A DNA stretch of 64,000 nucleotides, from NCBI GenBank assembly GCA_014607495.2, contig CP053167.1:8680001-8744000 (forward strand). Reading direction: 5' to 3'. Origin of the DNA: Carposina sasakii. Its lineage: Eukaryota > Arthropoda > Insecta > Lepidoptera > Carposinidae. The notes under the pieces were generated by a model. That model did not search any database, was not told the DNA's origin, and saw nothing but the letters and a program-made list of their open reading frames with translations. Position 1 is the stretch's first letter. Every line of letters starts with the position of its first letter. Made by a program: the position numbers and the translations under genes. Shown piece by piece: positions 22,857 through 34,196 of the stretch.

Positions 22857-24337
22857 AGTAAGTACATACATTTGCAACTTTTGTACCCTATATTAAGGAC
22901 GATCATTCTTAACTGCTCTTGTTACATTTCATTTCATTTTACAGTGTCTCAGAACTCAGTGCCTTCAGTGTCCCAGCTAGAAAAGCTGGTAGATTATATG
23001 GATACACGAAGGTGGCTAGCCACTGGACATGCGCGTACGGCCAATGCTCGGAATAAAAGTCGCGAAGCGTGGACTGATATTGCGCACGCCCTTAACAGTG
23101 ATGGCAGTGGCTGCGTTAAGGAGTGGCAGCAGTGGTGTAAGGTATGCAAGTGTTTAAATTACTCAATCATGATGTAGGTACCATACACTAAACATTATCA
23201 TGTTTATATGTATATTAATATAGTGTTTAAATAATATTACCTATATTGTAGTATTGGAAGGATAAAAAGGGTGCAGTTAAGAGGAAAGCTAATGCTATAG
23301 CAGTTGCTAGACATCATACTGGTGGTGGGTTGGATGAGGTACCCGAGATGTCTCTAATTGAGCAAAAAATATTAGCCCTCATGGGAGGCGAAAGTTTTGC
23401 CACTGGAGACCGTCATTTAGAAATAGATCCATTCCATGTATGTATAATATTCATCACATGCACTTATATTTGTATAATGTACTTGTTTGTATTATTATAT
23501 AAATACATAATGTACTGAATATAGTTTAATATTTTTTTCAGGAGAATAACTTACCCATAGCTATCAGTGATGAAAATACTGGAGGAAATAATGACAATGA
23601 TCAGCAGCAGTCTGATAGATTTTGCAAGTTTTCTTATCTAGATAAACACAATATTAGGAACATTTTAATAACTACAATAAAATTAATTGTCTCATTGGTA
23701 TATGAAATCAATACAAGTGAAATAATGTGTTTAAATTTCTTTCAGAGTTCTATTATGGTATTTGACGAGGACAAAATTAATATAGATGCAGTGTCATCTC
23801 AACTTGATCCAACTCACATGGTACCTGATAATGCAAGACATTCTGCTGATGAAACGGTATGACTAGTTTTTTTGATGACTTAATGTAACTGTGTACTTGG
23901 AGTTTTTAGTATTATGGACATTTTCAATTCTCATTATAACACTTTATACATTATTTTCAGGTTACAATTGAGAGTACAAATGAGCTGATTTCCAGCACAA
24001 GCACGACGTGGGAGGATAACGCAGAGTGTGCGGTGGTCACCCCGCGCTGCCGGGTCTGCTGCACGCCGCCGGCTATTACGTAGAACTCCTCCATCACAGC
24101 GCAAATGGCGAGCTTGACGGATAGATTTGTAGCCATCGAAGAGCGGCGTGCAGAAGCAGAATGTAGGCATGCAGAGGCGCAGCAACTTGTAGCAGACGCC
24201 TATAGTCAAGCATTGCGAGAAGTTGCACGGTCATTTGTGGAAGGGCAACAGAGTATAGCTCAGTCTATAGGTTTGTTTGCCCAAAGCATAAATAAACTTG
24301 CTGATGCTGTGTCCACCCGAAGCACTAATCCACATTG
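22857..24337 (+). CDS. Harbinger-associated Myb/SANT-like (zeste-type) DNA-binding protein, spliced, disrupted
   Basis: In PIF/Harbinger elements this protein helps the transposase bind DNA and enter the nucleus. Inferred exons: a 5' UTR exon ending at 22857 with donor GTAAGT; 22945-23141; 23252-23437; 23542-23697; 23746-23856; 23961-24337. The start codon is split: A at 22857 joins TG at 22945-22946, giving MSQNSVPSVSQLEKL. After that all introns are phase 0 (exons of 66, 62, 52 and 37 codons). Residues about 12-85 form the SANT-like domain (LEKLVDYMDTRRW, SREAWTDIAHALN, then WKDKKGAVKRKANA). The last exon hits an in-frame TAG at 24081. A coiled-coil-like tail (MASLTDRFVAIEERRAEAE) continues to TGA at 24337. 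A different frame before it reads RRLLRRTPPSQRK, suggesting two compensating one-base indels. It is therefore probably a decayed gene. Poly(A) signal aataaa is at about 24678. Confidence 0.75.
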
Positions 24338-24788
24338 ATAACCTATACATGTAGACTATATGTATTTCATTTTGTTCTTGGGTGCTGCAATCTTTGTTTA
24401 CTGCATGTCCTTGTGTGTGTTACTGTCTAGTGTGTATTGTTTAAATTGTTTATAATTTGTAATTAATTATTTGTAATAGTTTGTATTGTTTAACTTATTA
24501 ATTTGTAATTAATTATTTGTAATTTTATCATCAAAGTTTAATTTAAGATTTATATGTCTGTGAGTACTACCCTGTAACTTATCTCCAGTAATAGTGGATC
24601 TCCAGTAATAATAATAATCTGGAAGATAATGTTATATAGCATTAAGTTTGCCTTTGTATAAAGTTTCTATATTGCAATAAAGAATTTATAAGTAAATAAA
24701 GCTTTCGTCATGATTTTTATAAGAACAAAATATAGAGCAATTAATAAAACAAATACTCAAATCTATGATTTAAAGTTTTATTGCAAAA

Positions 24789-25345
24789 AATTCAATTCAA
24801 AATTTTAAAAAAAATCAAAATAATTTATTAGACATGAAAGCATTAACAACTTGTTTGTCGATTGTTTTTTTATATGTTACTTTCTATATTCTCACCCCAA
24901 AATGAAACCGCTACTAAACAAAAAAGGAGGTGAATTTAAACAAACTAAAAAAAAATAATCGCAAAGCTTTTGCTTTGGCAACACCCTAAGGTGCGATTTG
25001 TTACTGTCTGTCAGGCATAAGTTGGCTATTCAGGGCTTAATAGCCACCAACATGGAGCTAATAAGAGTAAAGGTCGCCTAAAGACGAAATCCGGGAGACC
25101 TGCTTGACAGAAGCTTCTACTTTATAGCAAAACCAACATTAGGTCTGACACACCGCATGATTCTACTATTACTGTTACACTATTTCAGTGAAGTGTCATT
25201 GTTTGGAAGAAGAAATAGCAAGAAAGCTCCCAGTGACAGTCAAAACCAAGTAACATATTAACAAAAGAATCTTGGATTAGATATCAGATAATCATAGTAA
25301 CACTCAACTCACTTAGTGTATATAAATTCAATTATCATAACACAA
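24789..25345 (-). mobile_element. LINE 3' UTR copy inserted in the Harbinger element
   Basis: Homologous to the 3' part of the LINE at 27393-28775, same orientation. It starts on + with the A/T tail (ttcaattcaaaattttaaaa), then 'gacatgaaagcattaacaac', and runs to 'actcacttagtgta'. There is no coding part. It sits where the catalytic exons of the Harbinger transposase should be. Confidence 0.8.
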
Positions 25346-25430
25346 TTTGGAGAAAAATTAAAAACCTGAAAAATAGATGTAAATTGTGTTTACATAACAT
25401 TGAAATGAAATTTATTATTAATAGGTATAC

Positions 25431-25919
25431 ATTGTCTTTCACTAACATTCTGGGGAAACCTCATATATTTTCTCACTATAGTTGGATGGTTAAGAGCATC
25501 CAACACAATGTAAAGAGCTCTTGAGACTGAAGGCTGCGACATATATGTGCTAACTCTCTGACCAATCCTCCTTTGGTAACTTCCACAAGCCAAAAACGAA
25601 AGAGCACCGAGGATCTGTAATATTTTGAGTAAGTGTGTAAATAGGTATCCACTTGTATTATATTTTACTTATTAAGACGCTCCTATAGACGAATTTTAGG
25701 TATAACTAGGATATGAATTACCTTATTACGATGAGAGACCGCACCTTCACGTGGTTGGTAAGGAAATAAAGGCACTAAGTCTGTTTCCAACATTGTAATT
25801 AATTCTTCAGTAAGCCTGTAAGATTTCACATAATCTTCGTGTTTAGAAAGCAGACTTATATTCCATAAATTGCGAGCCTGGCGTCTTTTATTAATCAAAT
25901 CCTCTCTGTTAGCTATATC
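25431..25919 (-). pseudogene. HARBI1-type Harbinger transposase, N-terminal fragment
   Basis: PIF/Harbinger transposases are DDE nucleases that cut at TIRs and duplicate a 3-bp target. Two minus-strand exons remain. Exon 25919-25722 (66 codons) reads DIANREDLINKRRQARNLW...YRLTEELITMLETDLVPLFPY, with acceptor ...atag and donor AAG|GTAATT. Exon 25614-25431 (about 61 codons) reads ILGALSFLACGSYQRRIGQR...MSQPSVSRALYIVLDALNHP...KYMRFPQN, with acceptor attacag and donor T|GTATAC. The two exons join in phase 0. This is the N-terminal helical and HTH region of the roughly 350-residue family. All three catalytic acidic residues lie further downstream and are gone, replaced by the LINE insertion at 24789-25345. 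The true start is probably in a further upstream exon not identified. Confidence 0.8.
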
Positions 25920-26344
25920 CTATCTGTTAGAATAAAATTATAAAACTTTTATGAACATTAACTTTAAATAATACAAGAATCCAATTGGAAATCACGTTTA
26001 AATTATACTCACTCTTATTTCACATAAAATAACACTTGTTGTATTGAATATTTTATTCTACATCCACGAGAAAAGCTACAACCTTTAGGATGTGTAGTTT
26101 GACAGATAAAATCGAAGGCGAGAGCGAGGATTAAATTCAAGGTAACGATGTTTGCGCCTGGAGAATACCAATTTCATACTGAAAACGATTGAAGGTAGTT
26201 CGAACTCGCGCCGTTCACATCGATGTAGCGCTAGCGTCGCTTCAGCGCAGACGATGACGTTAGAGAATACCGATCGCACCGTTCGTCGATGTTACAACGT
26301 TGAAATCTAGGATATAAGGATGTTAAAGCTTAGAGAATAGCATG

Positions 26345-26534
26345 GCAGTAGAGGGACAAGAGCGTCTTGGTGTTTTGTAGGCGATAGACTGACTATCTGT
26401 CACTACTAACCGGACTTATACATTTCAACTATACCCTCAAAATTAGTCAGAAGTCGCACCATGTGGTTCTATCAGCCCTTGGTGCTCTGCCTACCCCGTA
26501 AGGGATAAAGGCGTGATTATATGTATGTATGTAT
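26345..26534 (+). mobile_element. SINE-like repeat, family A copy 4
   Basis: Starts 'cagtagagggacaagagcgt' two bases after the Harbinger terminus and ends with (atgt)n at 26520-26534. Confidence 0.75.
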
Positions 26535-26897
26535 TTGAGGATAACGGACATGTTATGTGTAAACTCTAGTCCTATACGAGAAGTCAATTTTGATCTAATA
26601 TCAAAACAACTATTTCAAATCAGTTATCAAAGATATTACTGGAAGGTACATTAAACAGGGTGAGTTTAATCAGGCATTAATTACATAATTAGACGAGAAA
26701 ATCTAGCGGATTACCGCGAAGAAACCCCTGAGGAGTCATTTCGAGGGTTGGTATTTAAGATCAGTTAATTACCGCTATTTGTATCAAGTTTAAGAAAAAC
26801 GCAGGGATATTAGATACTTAAAGTTGTTGTTAAGTAGTTAAGTATTTATTAAATTTGTATGTTACCAACAATAGTTATTTATTAAAAAAAAACACAG

Positions 26898-27016
26898 AAC
26901 TTGTACATCTCAACTATACCCTCAAAATTGGTCAGAAATGGCGCCATGTGGTTCTATCGGCCCTTGGTGCTCTGCCTACCCCGTAAGGGATAAAGGCGTG
27001 ATTATATGTATGTATA
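26898..27016 (+). mobile_element. SINE-like repeat, family A copy 5 (truncated)
   Basis: From 'acttgtacatctcaactata' to 'aaggcgtgattatatgtatg'. The 5' half is missing. Confidence 0.75.
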
Positions 27017-27034
27017 ATAAAAAAAACAATAATA

Positions 27035-27283
27035 CAGGGTGTTACGGAAAATAGCTCACCATAGAATATCTACCCCAAAATTTTAGACTCAAAATCACGT
27101 GTTTGTTTTTCAAGATTGTATTAATATTTCTGAGTTATTTAGGAATTTAGCCATGTTATCTAAAAAAAAATAAACATGCGATTTCGACTCACAAATTTTG
27201 TTGTTTATAGTGGTTCTATATTTTATATACAGTATACTATATTCATAGCATTTCGCTTGATATATCCCTTTTGTTACGCCCTG
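27035..27283 (+). mobile_element. MITE family C copy
   Basis: Ends cagggtgttacgg and ttttgttacgccctg, TA on both sides. A 30-bp stretch around 27215-27240 (ttctatattttatatacagt) is extra relative to other copies. Confidence 0.8.
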
Positions 27284-27392
27284 TAATGGCTAGCTATTGA
27301 GTTAGTTACCGCTACCACGTACTGGTAAGTATACTATATAGTATGTATACTATACTGCTATGTGTGTACGCTCTGGCTCATTTTTGATCCTA

Positions 27393-28341
27393 GACAAATT
27401 CAAATTCAAAATTCAAATTCATAATCATTTATTCGACATGAAAGCATTAACAACTTGTTTGTCGATTGTCTTTTAATATGTTACTTTCTATGTTCGTACC
27501 CCAAAATGAAACCGCTACCAAACAAAAAGGAGGTGAATTTTAACAACTCAAAAAAAAACGCAAAGTTTTTGCTTTGGCAACGGTCACCACCCCAAGGTGC
27601 GATTTGTTACGGTCTGTCAGGCATAAATTAGCGATTCGGGGCTTAATAGCCACCAACGTGGAGCTAATAAGATTTAAGTTTGCCTAATGACTAAATCCAG
27701 GAGAACTGCTAGACAGATCTCCTTTATGGCAAAATCAACATTAGGTCTGACACACCGCATGATCTACTATTACTGTTACACTATTTCAGTGAAATGTCAT
27801 TGCTTGGAAGAAGAGATAACAAGAAAGCTCCCAGCGACACAGTCAAAACTAAGTAACATATTAACAAAAGAATCTTACATTGGATTAGATATCAGATAAT
27901 CATAGAAACACTTAACTCACTTAGTGTGTATAACTTCACTTTTCATAATACAATTAAATTAAATTCATATAAATTACATACCCACTTACACAAAGTAAGT
28001 ACAGGTCAATGTCAAATTCAAACTGTATAAATAAAAATAAAAATGTGTACACAGAGTACAAGTCAATGTCAAATAAGTATCTACTAATCTAAACTATATA
28101 ATATTTTTTAAAAATTGTGTACAATACAAGTCGACGGTAAAATGTGAACAGAAGAGCAAACGTGGCATTCAGAACTTAAATATATAATACCTATCGCTGG
28201 TAATAACATTAGAATGAAGAAGTCACGCATGATACACTATAGCGCTTCTGGTCATATTCACCAACACATATTAACTTATACCTACTAAGCTAAATATAAA
28301 AGTAAAACATAGATTGCGTAACTTGGGCATGCTAGAAAAAT
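27393..28341 (-). mobile_element. 3' UTR of a LINE
   Basis: Continuous with the RT fragment at 28342-28773. The 3' terminus (at 27393 on +) is an A/T-rich 'aaattcaaattcaaaattca' tail preceded on the sense strand by an aataaa-like signal (tcgaataaatgatt). The part at 27415-27940 is shared with 24789-25345. Confidence 0.75.
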
Positions 28342-28773
28342 TCACTTCCATGGCTCGCTATCATTTAAATATTCTAATACTGTATAATATTCTTTCATGC
28401 AAAGTTTTTTCTTCACAATATTTTTAAATTTACAGATAGGTAGCCCTTTGAGCGTATCTGGAAGCTTGTTGTAGAAAAGTATACATTGACCCATGAATGA
28501 TTTACTGACTTTGCGGAGACGGGACACATGAGCAACAAGTCTGTTCTTACCTCTTGTATTTATTTTGTGCACATCAGACATTTTATTAAATTTATTTAAA
28601 TTCTTATGAACATATAATAAATTTTCATAAATATAATTCGAAGCTAAAGTCATTATATTCAATTCTTTAAATTTCTCACGTAATGTGACCCTGGACCCTA
28701 AGTTTAGAATTGCACGGACAGCTCTTCCATGAGACTTCGTGTCTTCTCCAGTACGCTTAAAAGTATCCTTCAT
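28342..28773 (-). pseudogene. 5'-truncated LINE reverse-transcriptase C-terminus
   Basis: A 143-residue frame matches the post-catalytic C-terminal region of insect LINE ORF2 proteins: RAVRAILNLGSR...FKELNIMTLASNYIYENLLYVHKNL, then HKINTRGKNRLVAHVSRLRK, SFMGQCILFYNKLPDTLK and a terminal KKLCMKEYYTVLEYL. In complete relatives this follows the thumb of the RT and is preceded by the palm motifs and an endonuclease, all absent here, so the copy is truncated at about 28775. The frame is intact to its stop, suggesting a fairly recent insertion. The clade (Jockey or CR1-like) is not settled. Confidence 0.8.
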
Positions 28774-28779
28774 TTCAAT

Positions 28780-30110
28780 GAGCCTATGTATTTGTAACTA
28801 CTATATTCTTTTCTTTATCTACGTAGTTCCTAAATTGTGAATATTTACGTTTTTTTTTGTGGTTTATCAATAGGTTACATATTTAGGACTATATATTTTA
28901 ACTACATACTGAATATTGTTAGTGTCTTAATTTTGTGTATTGTAGGTATAAATTAAGTGCTCACCTGATCTGTGGTGCAACCTAGATCATATCTTACCAT
29001 AATTTGTAACATAATTTTATACCCAGATATATATGAGTATATGTATGTAAATATGTTCAAAACACATATAGTATGTGAATATGTGTTCCCAAAATGGGGT
29101 AGCTAGAACGCATGATTAGGTACAAAGGACATTGCTTTCTCAGACAAAGCCTCTGAGTTCCTTAGTCGACACTTATGACGGGAATCGTAAACATTACGTA
29201 ATACAAATATAAATAATTTACGATTATACGAAGTCTGCAAATTAGCAATATTCATACCCATGAAACATAATAATGCAATAAGAAATTGTATAGTGCAATA
29301 AAAAATTATACTATTAAAATAGTTTAGTATGACTAAACCGTGCTATAAGTGCGTCAGTTTACGAGTGGGTACTAACTTTAATAATGCAGTGCAGTGAACA
29401 AACTAGAGTGTACGAACTCATGAAGAAATAACTATGAGGAGGTGCCAATAATGTATGGCCTTATGGGCATAAATATATATTATGGCGGCTGTTGTACAGG
29501 CTTATGATGGGACGATGGGATGCCGCGGCATGACTATACTATACGCCAACCATTGTAGCACACGCAGTCATAAAACGTTATATGACAGCGCGTGCCACGA
29601 CGGTTGGCGTATAGTAGTCATGTCGTTTCATTCCACGGGTTACAAGACGGGTCACTTTGTGTGTAGGAATAATAACGGTTAGGCTAATGAAATAAGATTA
29701 AAACTTCTGCGGGGCAATACTAGTTGTTGCTAGAGTGACTAGATTTTCAGCAGAATACCGTAGCATAATCTGCCGTACCATGCCGTAAACAGCACCGGCT
29801 CTTAGAGGGGCATTTTCTCCAATAAGAAGCTTTCATTTAGCTTGCTCGTAGTGATTGTTTCTCTAATCGTATCTCCTCTTTCCCCTTCCTTCATGATATA
29901 TAAACTAATAGGCAACAGTAGTTAGAAATAGATTCAGAATAGGATTAAAACTAGCCGGTTTCATTTTATAAACGTTACATTATATTTTTTGAAATATCTA
30001 ACAATGGCATTGTGTAGTGGACTAGCTATTTATTGACGTCACGGTATGAGGTTAGTTAGACTTAACATGACCAATTTTAGCTATACTTAAGGAACATACA
30101 TCTACTTTTA
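28780..30110. other. AT-rich DNA with a family E fragment and one inverted repeat
   Basis: 29083-29185 is a family E fragment ('cccaaaatggggtagctaga' and 'gagttccttagtcgac'). 29530-29626 is an imperfect inverted repeat whose arms share 'atgactatactatacgccaa' and its inverse 'ttggcgtatagtagtcat'. No gene was recognised. Confidence 0.5.
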
Positions 30111-30328
30111 AGGCTCAAGCACACCGGATGCGTGTGCGTGCACGTAAGCGTAGACGTGCACGTACCTCTGAGTTTAATGTATAGAACTGTCACCGTTTGA
30201 CGTCTCTGCTTACGTCTACGCATACGCATCCGGTCTGCCCGTGCCTATACAGTTCCACACATACAACTCAGAGGTACGTATACGTTTACGCTTACGTGCA
30301 CGCACACGCATCCGGTGTGCTCGAGCCT
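30111..30328. mobile_element. 218-bp MITE, family P copy 3
   Basis: TIRs start aggctcaagcacaccgg and end ccggtgtgctcgagcct. TTA lies on both sides (30108-30110 and 30329-30331). Same internal architecture as 7049-7267 and 9813-10031. Confidence 0.85.
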
Positions 30329-30331
30329 TTA

Positions 30332-31572
30332 TCGTATTTTTAATAGATAATGGCGTCAATAATATACATATTATGTCATGGGCAAAGCTAAAAGATTGGG
30401 CAAGCACCGTTCTTACAAGTAAGGTTAGGTTGTGTCTACGATTACCCAAAAACCTACCTTGGGTAATTAAGTTTACCCGAGCAAAACATAACCATTCTTC
30501 TGTCGTAGTTGGGTAAAAAGATAGAATAATAAAACGAAACGTTTTAGTAGCGATTCGGCTGAAATACCAACAAGGAAAATAATAGAATTGACTTAGGTAC
30601 CTACTAGTAGAACAACTCTTACGTTTGGGGAGTATTTTATTCGAAGCCTTTGCAATTTATTGCCTCGTCCTTTCTGTCGCCGTAAACTACAGTCGACCTT
30701 AGCCAAGGACGCAATCTTATTAGAAAAGGAGTGGCGACGCTGCCAGTGGCATCACCAATGAATATAATACATGATGTATATTAATGTAGGTGGATGATTT
30801 TAGAATGCCTCAAATTAAACAATACATAGAAGTTTTGAATACCAAGTCTGAGTATTTGATGACCAATAATTATCTTTCTTCCAGCATTTTATCACTTACT
30901 TATAAAGTGCGCTCGCTGTGCTCCTTCATCTCGCGCATTGTCATTTTTAACAATAGCCTTACCTCAATTATTAGGTGAGTCCAAGATGTTAAATAATTTC
31001 TTCTTGTACTTATACTTTTCAAAATGATTGGTGGGTATTTTTTTTTATTTTGCCTTGATATTCAAATAAAAGTCCAGAGTTCTCATATAGTTGTACCCAA
31101 TTTGAGGGCTAAAACTCGTAGTCTGTTTGGTTTCACCACGTGGTTATCATTTATAGTCCGTGGTCTTATCATACCCTAAAATCCACACATTTGGCAAAGG
31201 TTTAATAGAACCTTAAATGCCTGACACATAATTATTTGCATATAGAGGCAGACCAAGAATTCACAAGAACAGACATTCTGCTTGACTCGCTGTATGCTTT
31301 GCGAAATTGGCCAAGATCCACATTTTAGCCAATAGTAAATGGTCATTATATACTATTGATTATTAAATTTAAAAAATTGGCACATGTTGTATGGATGTAT
31401 GAACGAAATCATCCCTTTCAAAAATACAGAAAGAAATCTTTCAAGAAAATTATCATTGACATACTAGACAACTGAGACCCTACTTCACATCGAGGTGTAA
31501 ACTGATATTTGTGTTGGACTCAGATAATGGATTTTTATAATTAAGATCGTGTAAAATAAGCCTCGTATCCTT
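30332..31572. other. AT-rich DNA, no gene recognised
   Basis: The open frame at 30790-30978 has no motif. 31100-31260 weakly resembles a very old family A copy but cannot be aligned with confidence. Confidence 0.4.
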
Positions 31573-31805
31573 GGTAAACTTTTCTTTAGTAACATGGTTG
31601 CATAAACATGTTGCCGAGTCGCTGTCGACATATTGCGGGCAACACTTGTGTTGCGGCGTTGATCACACCATGTTGCAGAGATGACGCCCAGCGAGCGAAA
31701 ACATCTGTTTATCAACAATATTTAACGTGTATGGATAACAAAGTTTCCAGCAGCATTCTCACCGTTCATCAACAACGTTGAACAATTGCTAAACAAAAGT
31801 TTACC
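31573..31805. mobile_element. MITE-like element, 233 bp
   Basis: Inverted ends: ggtaaacttttctttagtaa on the left and ttgctaaacaaaagtttacc on the right. The interior is rich in gttgc/gcaac and contains short palindromes around 31604-31620. No target duplication is clear, no second copy is present, and it is non-coding. Confidence 0.55.
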
Positions 31806-32599
31806 ATGAATACGTGGTTTAAGAGAATAAACGTCACTTAAAAAATAATCCAGGACTCGAAGCAAGTGGGGCTAAGTATCGATGTAGCTTAATATCCTTA
31901 TCTAGTCTCACCTTGTGCTTGAGCTAATCGATCGTATTACTGGCAACGTGCCAAAGGTTTCACTTACAAAACCGTCCATGTAAAAAAAATAGATAGGGGA
32001 AATGTATATTTTACTTTTGTGCCACTCTTAGGTCTTATTCCAAGAAAGGATATTGGTACTGCGATTGAATTTCGACCATCGTTTTGATAAATAGGGAAAT
32101 GACCCCGTTAGCCATAGTTGTGGTAACTTTGATTTTTGAAGAGACTCGAGTGAGATATATTTACATAGACATGTAGGTACTTTGTTTTCTTTCACATGAT
32201 TATATTAATTTTAATGGTCGAATTTTAATTTATCTCTTAAACTCAATAACCTACTTCTCATCTTATCTTAAAAAGCTAACAACAACGCAATAACAGAAAA
32301 GCATTTTCAAGGGAAACACATTTTTCTACGTTATAAAGAAAACATTTCAGTTAAGCCTAATGGATTTTCCTGTAGAACTGTCTACCAAAACACGTCGGGA
32401 ACATAAAATAGACCGTGAATGTGCAAATCTGAGATATAGAGTACAAAATATGTAATTTCCGGACCCTCCTTACCTACTAATAGAAGAAAAATTGTGCTCG
32501 AAATTATTTTAGAGTGAGTATTAATCGTCGGTTATCCCCACTCTTATCCTGCTTACATACATATATAAATACATGGCTATATTTCTGTAGAAAAAATAA
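31806..32599. other. AT-rich DNA, no feature recognised
   Basis: No gene, RNA or clear repeat was recognised in this stretch. Confidence 0.4.
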
Positions 32600-32866
32600 G
32601 CACTTCTATGCTGCTCGGGGAGTGAAAAAAAAAACGCATAATACTACAGCTGCTTCTCTTCCCGGGCATACTGTACAAGTCAGTAGAGGGACAAGTGGGT
32701 CTTGGTGTTTTGTAGGCGATGGGCTGACCACCTGTCTCTACTAACCGAACTTGTACATCTCAACTATACCCTCAAAATTGGTCAGAAGTGGCACAATGTG
32801 GTCCTATCAGCCCTTGGTGCTCTACCTACTCCGTAAGGGATAAAGGCGTGATTATATGTATGCATA
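32600..32866 (+). mobile_element. SINE-like repeat, family A copy 6 (near full length)
   Basis: From 'gcacttctatgctgctcggg' through an A-run, 'tcttcccgggcatactgtac', 'ccgtaagggataaaggcgtg' and a (tgta)-type tail. With 48144-48409 and 55381-55627 it defines a unit of about 265 bp. Confidence 0.8.
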
Positions 32867-33172
32867 ATGAAATAAGTACTTAATTATTGTAAAATCCCCA
32901 AAAGTTACATAGTTCCACAAAGGCTATTCTGTGAGTAATACTAATAATTTTACTAAAAAGTTTAAAGTTAAATAAAGTTAAATTTTGTAACTCTGACTTT
33001 AAGCAAGTTAAACTCTTGAATTAAATGGCCGTTTTAACAATTTATACTGCAAAAGCATAAAGTTGCAGAACTATTTACTGATTCAGTAAGCCTTAAATGC
33101 GAAAAGTGTAATATTGACCTAGTTAAAAAACTTACGGTGTAACAAACGTAAGGTGTAAAAATGTTACAGGAG

Positions 33173-33433
33173 GTCTACTCTGAAATGCCGCTTTCGAATC
33201 TTTCGGACTGGCCGAAGCCAGACCGAATCGAAGCCTTTGACCCTACTACGAAATTCGAAGCTTCGGATGTTCACAAGATTTAGTTCACAACTCATTCGGA
33301 ACCATGGAGAATAAATCACATTGACTTATATTATAAGCCTGTCAAATAGAGTTCGATCGGACCGAATGAAAAAACGGCGCGAAACACCTCGATATTCGGC
33401 CGATACTTCGTTTATCGTCACTTCAGAGTAGAC
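33173..33433 (+). mobile_element. MITE family F, copy 1
   Basis: Ends gtctactctgaaatg and cttcagagtagac. The interior ('ccgatacttcgtttatcgtc', 'gagttcgatcggaccgaatg') matches 36589-36885 in inverted orientation. It is non-coding. Confidence 0.75.
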
Positions 33434-33443
33434 ATCTAGTTTG

Positions 33444-34111
33444 TCTACACTAATATTATAAAGAGGAAAACTTTGTTTGTTTGGTTGTAATAATTGGCTC
33501 AAAAACTACTGGACCGATTTCAAAAATTCTTTCACCGTTAGAATCCTTATTGGACCTGGATGAACATAGGCTATAAGAATTTCCCGATATTCCCACGGGA
33601 AGGCGACCAACGGGAATTCTATATTTTTTACGAAAACCGCTATACATATGAAGCTGAAATCGGGCATATATGTTCATTGGGGACAGCGAGGGAGGACTAA
33701 AAACGGATTTCCCGAAATTCCCACGGGAAGGGGACAAACGGGAATTCATAGTTTTTACGAAAACCGCTATACATATGAAGCTGAAATTGGGCATATATGT
33801 TCATTAGGGACTGCGAGGAAACACTAGAACGGATTTCCCGAAATTCCCACGGGAAGGAGACCAACGGGAATTATTTATTTTTTACGAAAACGGTTAAACA
33901 TGTGAATCTGAAGTTGAGCATATATGTTTATTTGGGACCCCGAGGAAGCACTGGGAACGGATTTCCCGAAATTCCCACGGGAAGGGGACAAACGTGAATT
34001 ATTTTTTTACGACAACCGCGATAACATATAGGCTACTTTTTACACTTAACATATAGGCTACTTTTTATTTTTTCTGTAGTCCACGCGGACGGAGTCGCGG
34101 GCGTCCACTAG
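33444..34111 (+). mobile_element. Non-autonomous Helitron with four ~127-bp tandem units
   Basis: 5' TCTACACTAATATTATAAAG at 33444, and 3' hairpin plus CTAG|T at 34108-34111 ('gagtcgcgggcgtccactag'). The body has repeated units each containing ttcccacggga, at about 33590, 33717, 33844 and 33971. It shares termini and units with 49109-50083, which has six. It encodes no Rep/helicase and must rely on an element elsewhere. Confidence 0.85.
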
Positions 34112-34196
34112 TTATCAATAAATAGAAAGAAAATTCCATAAAATATACCAGTTTACTCAGAAATATAGCTTTCTCTACCAGTTAACCCTATTTATT

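Larger units (their letters stand above)
21137..26342. mobile_element. PIF/Harbinger DNA transposon (about 5.2 kb, secondarily interrupted)
   Basis: The ends are exact inverted copies: tgctattctctaagc at 21137 and gcttagagaatagca ending at 26342. A second TIR-like block, ggtattctctaagcg, lies inside each end (21234-21248, and inverted at 26258-26271). Two convergent genes lie between: a Myb/SANT-like protein on + (22857-24337) and the N-terminal part of a HARBI1-type transposase on - (25431-25919). This is the standard two-gene PIF/Harbinger arrangement. Later insertions are the tandem-repeat element at 21664-22723 and a LINE 3' end at 24789-25345. Flanks (tag, tgg) do not give a clean target duplication. 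The transposase lacks its catalytic half, so this copy cannot move alone. Confidence 0.85.

Noticed and set aside
26085..26279. Open frame on - near the Harbinger end
   Set aside because: Lies in the subterminal inverted region, has no transposase similarity, and does not join the transposase exons in a supported way.
33590..33982. CRISPR-like regular repeats
   Set aside because: Units of about 127 bp with diverging 'spacers' that are themselves repeated, inside Helitron termini of an animal genome.
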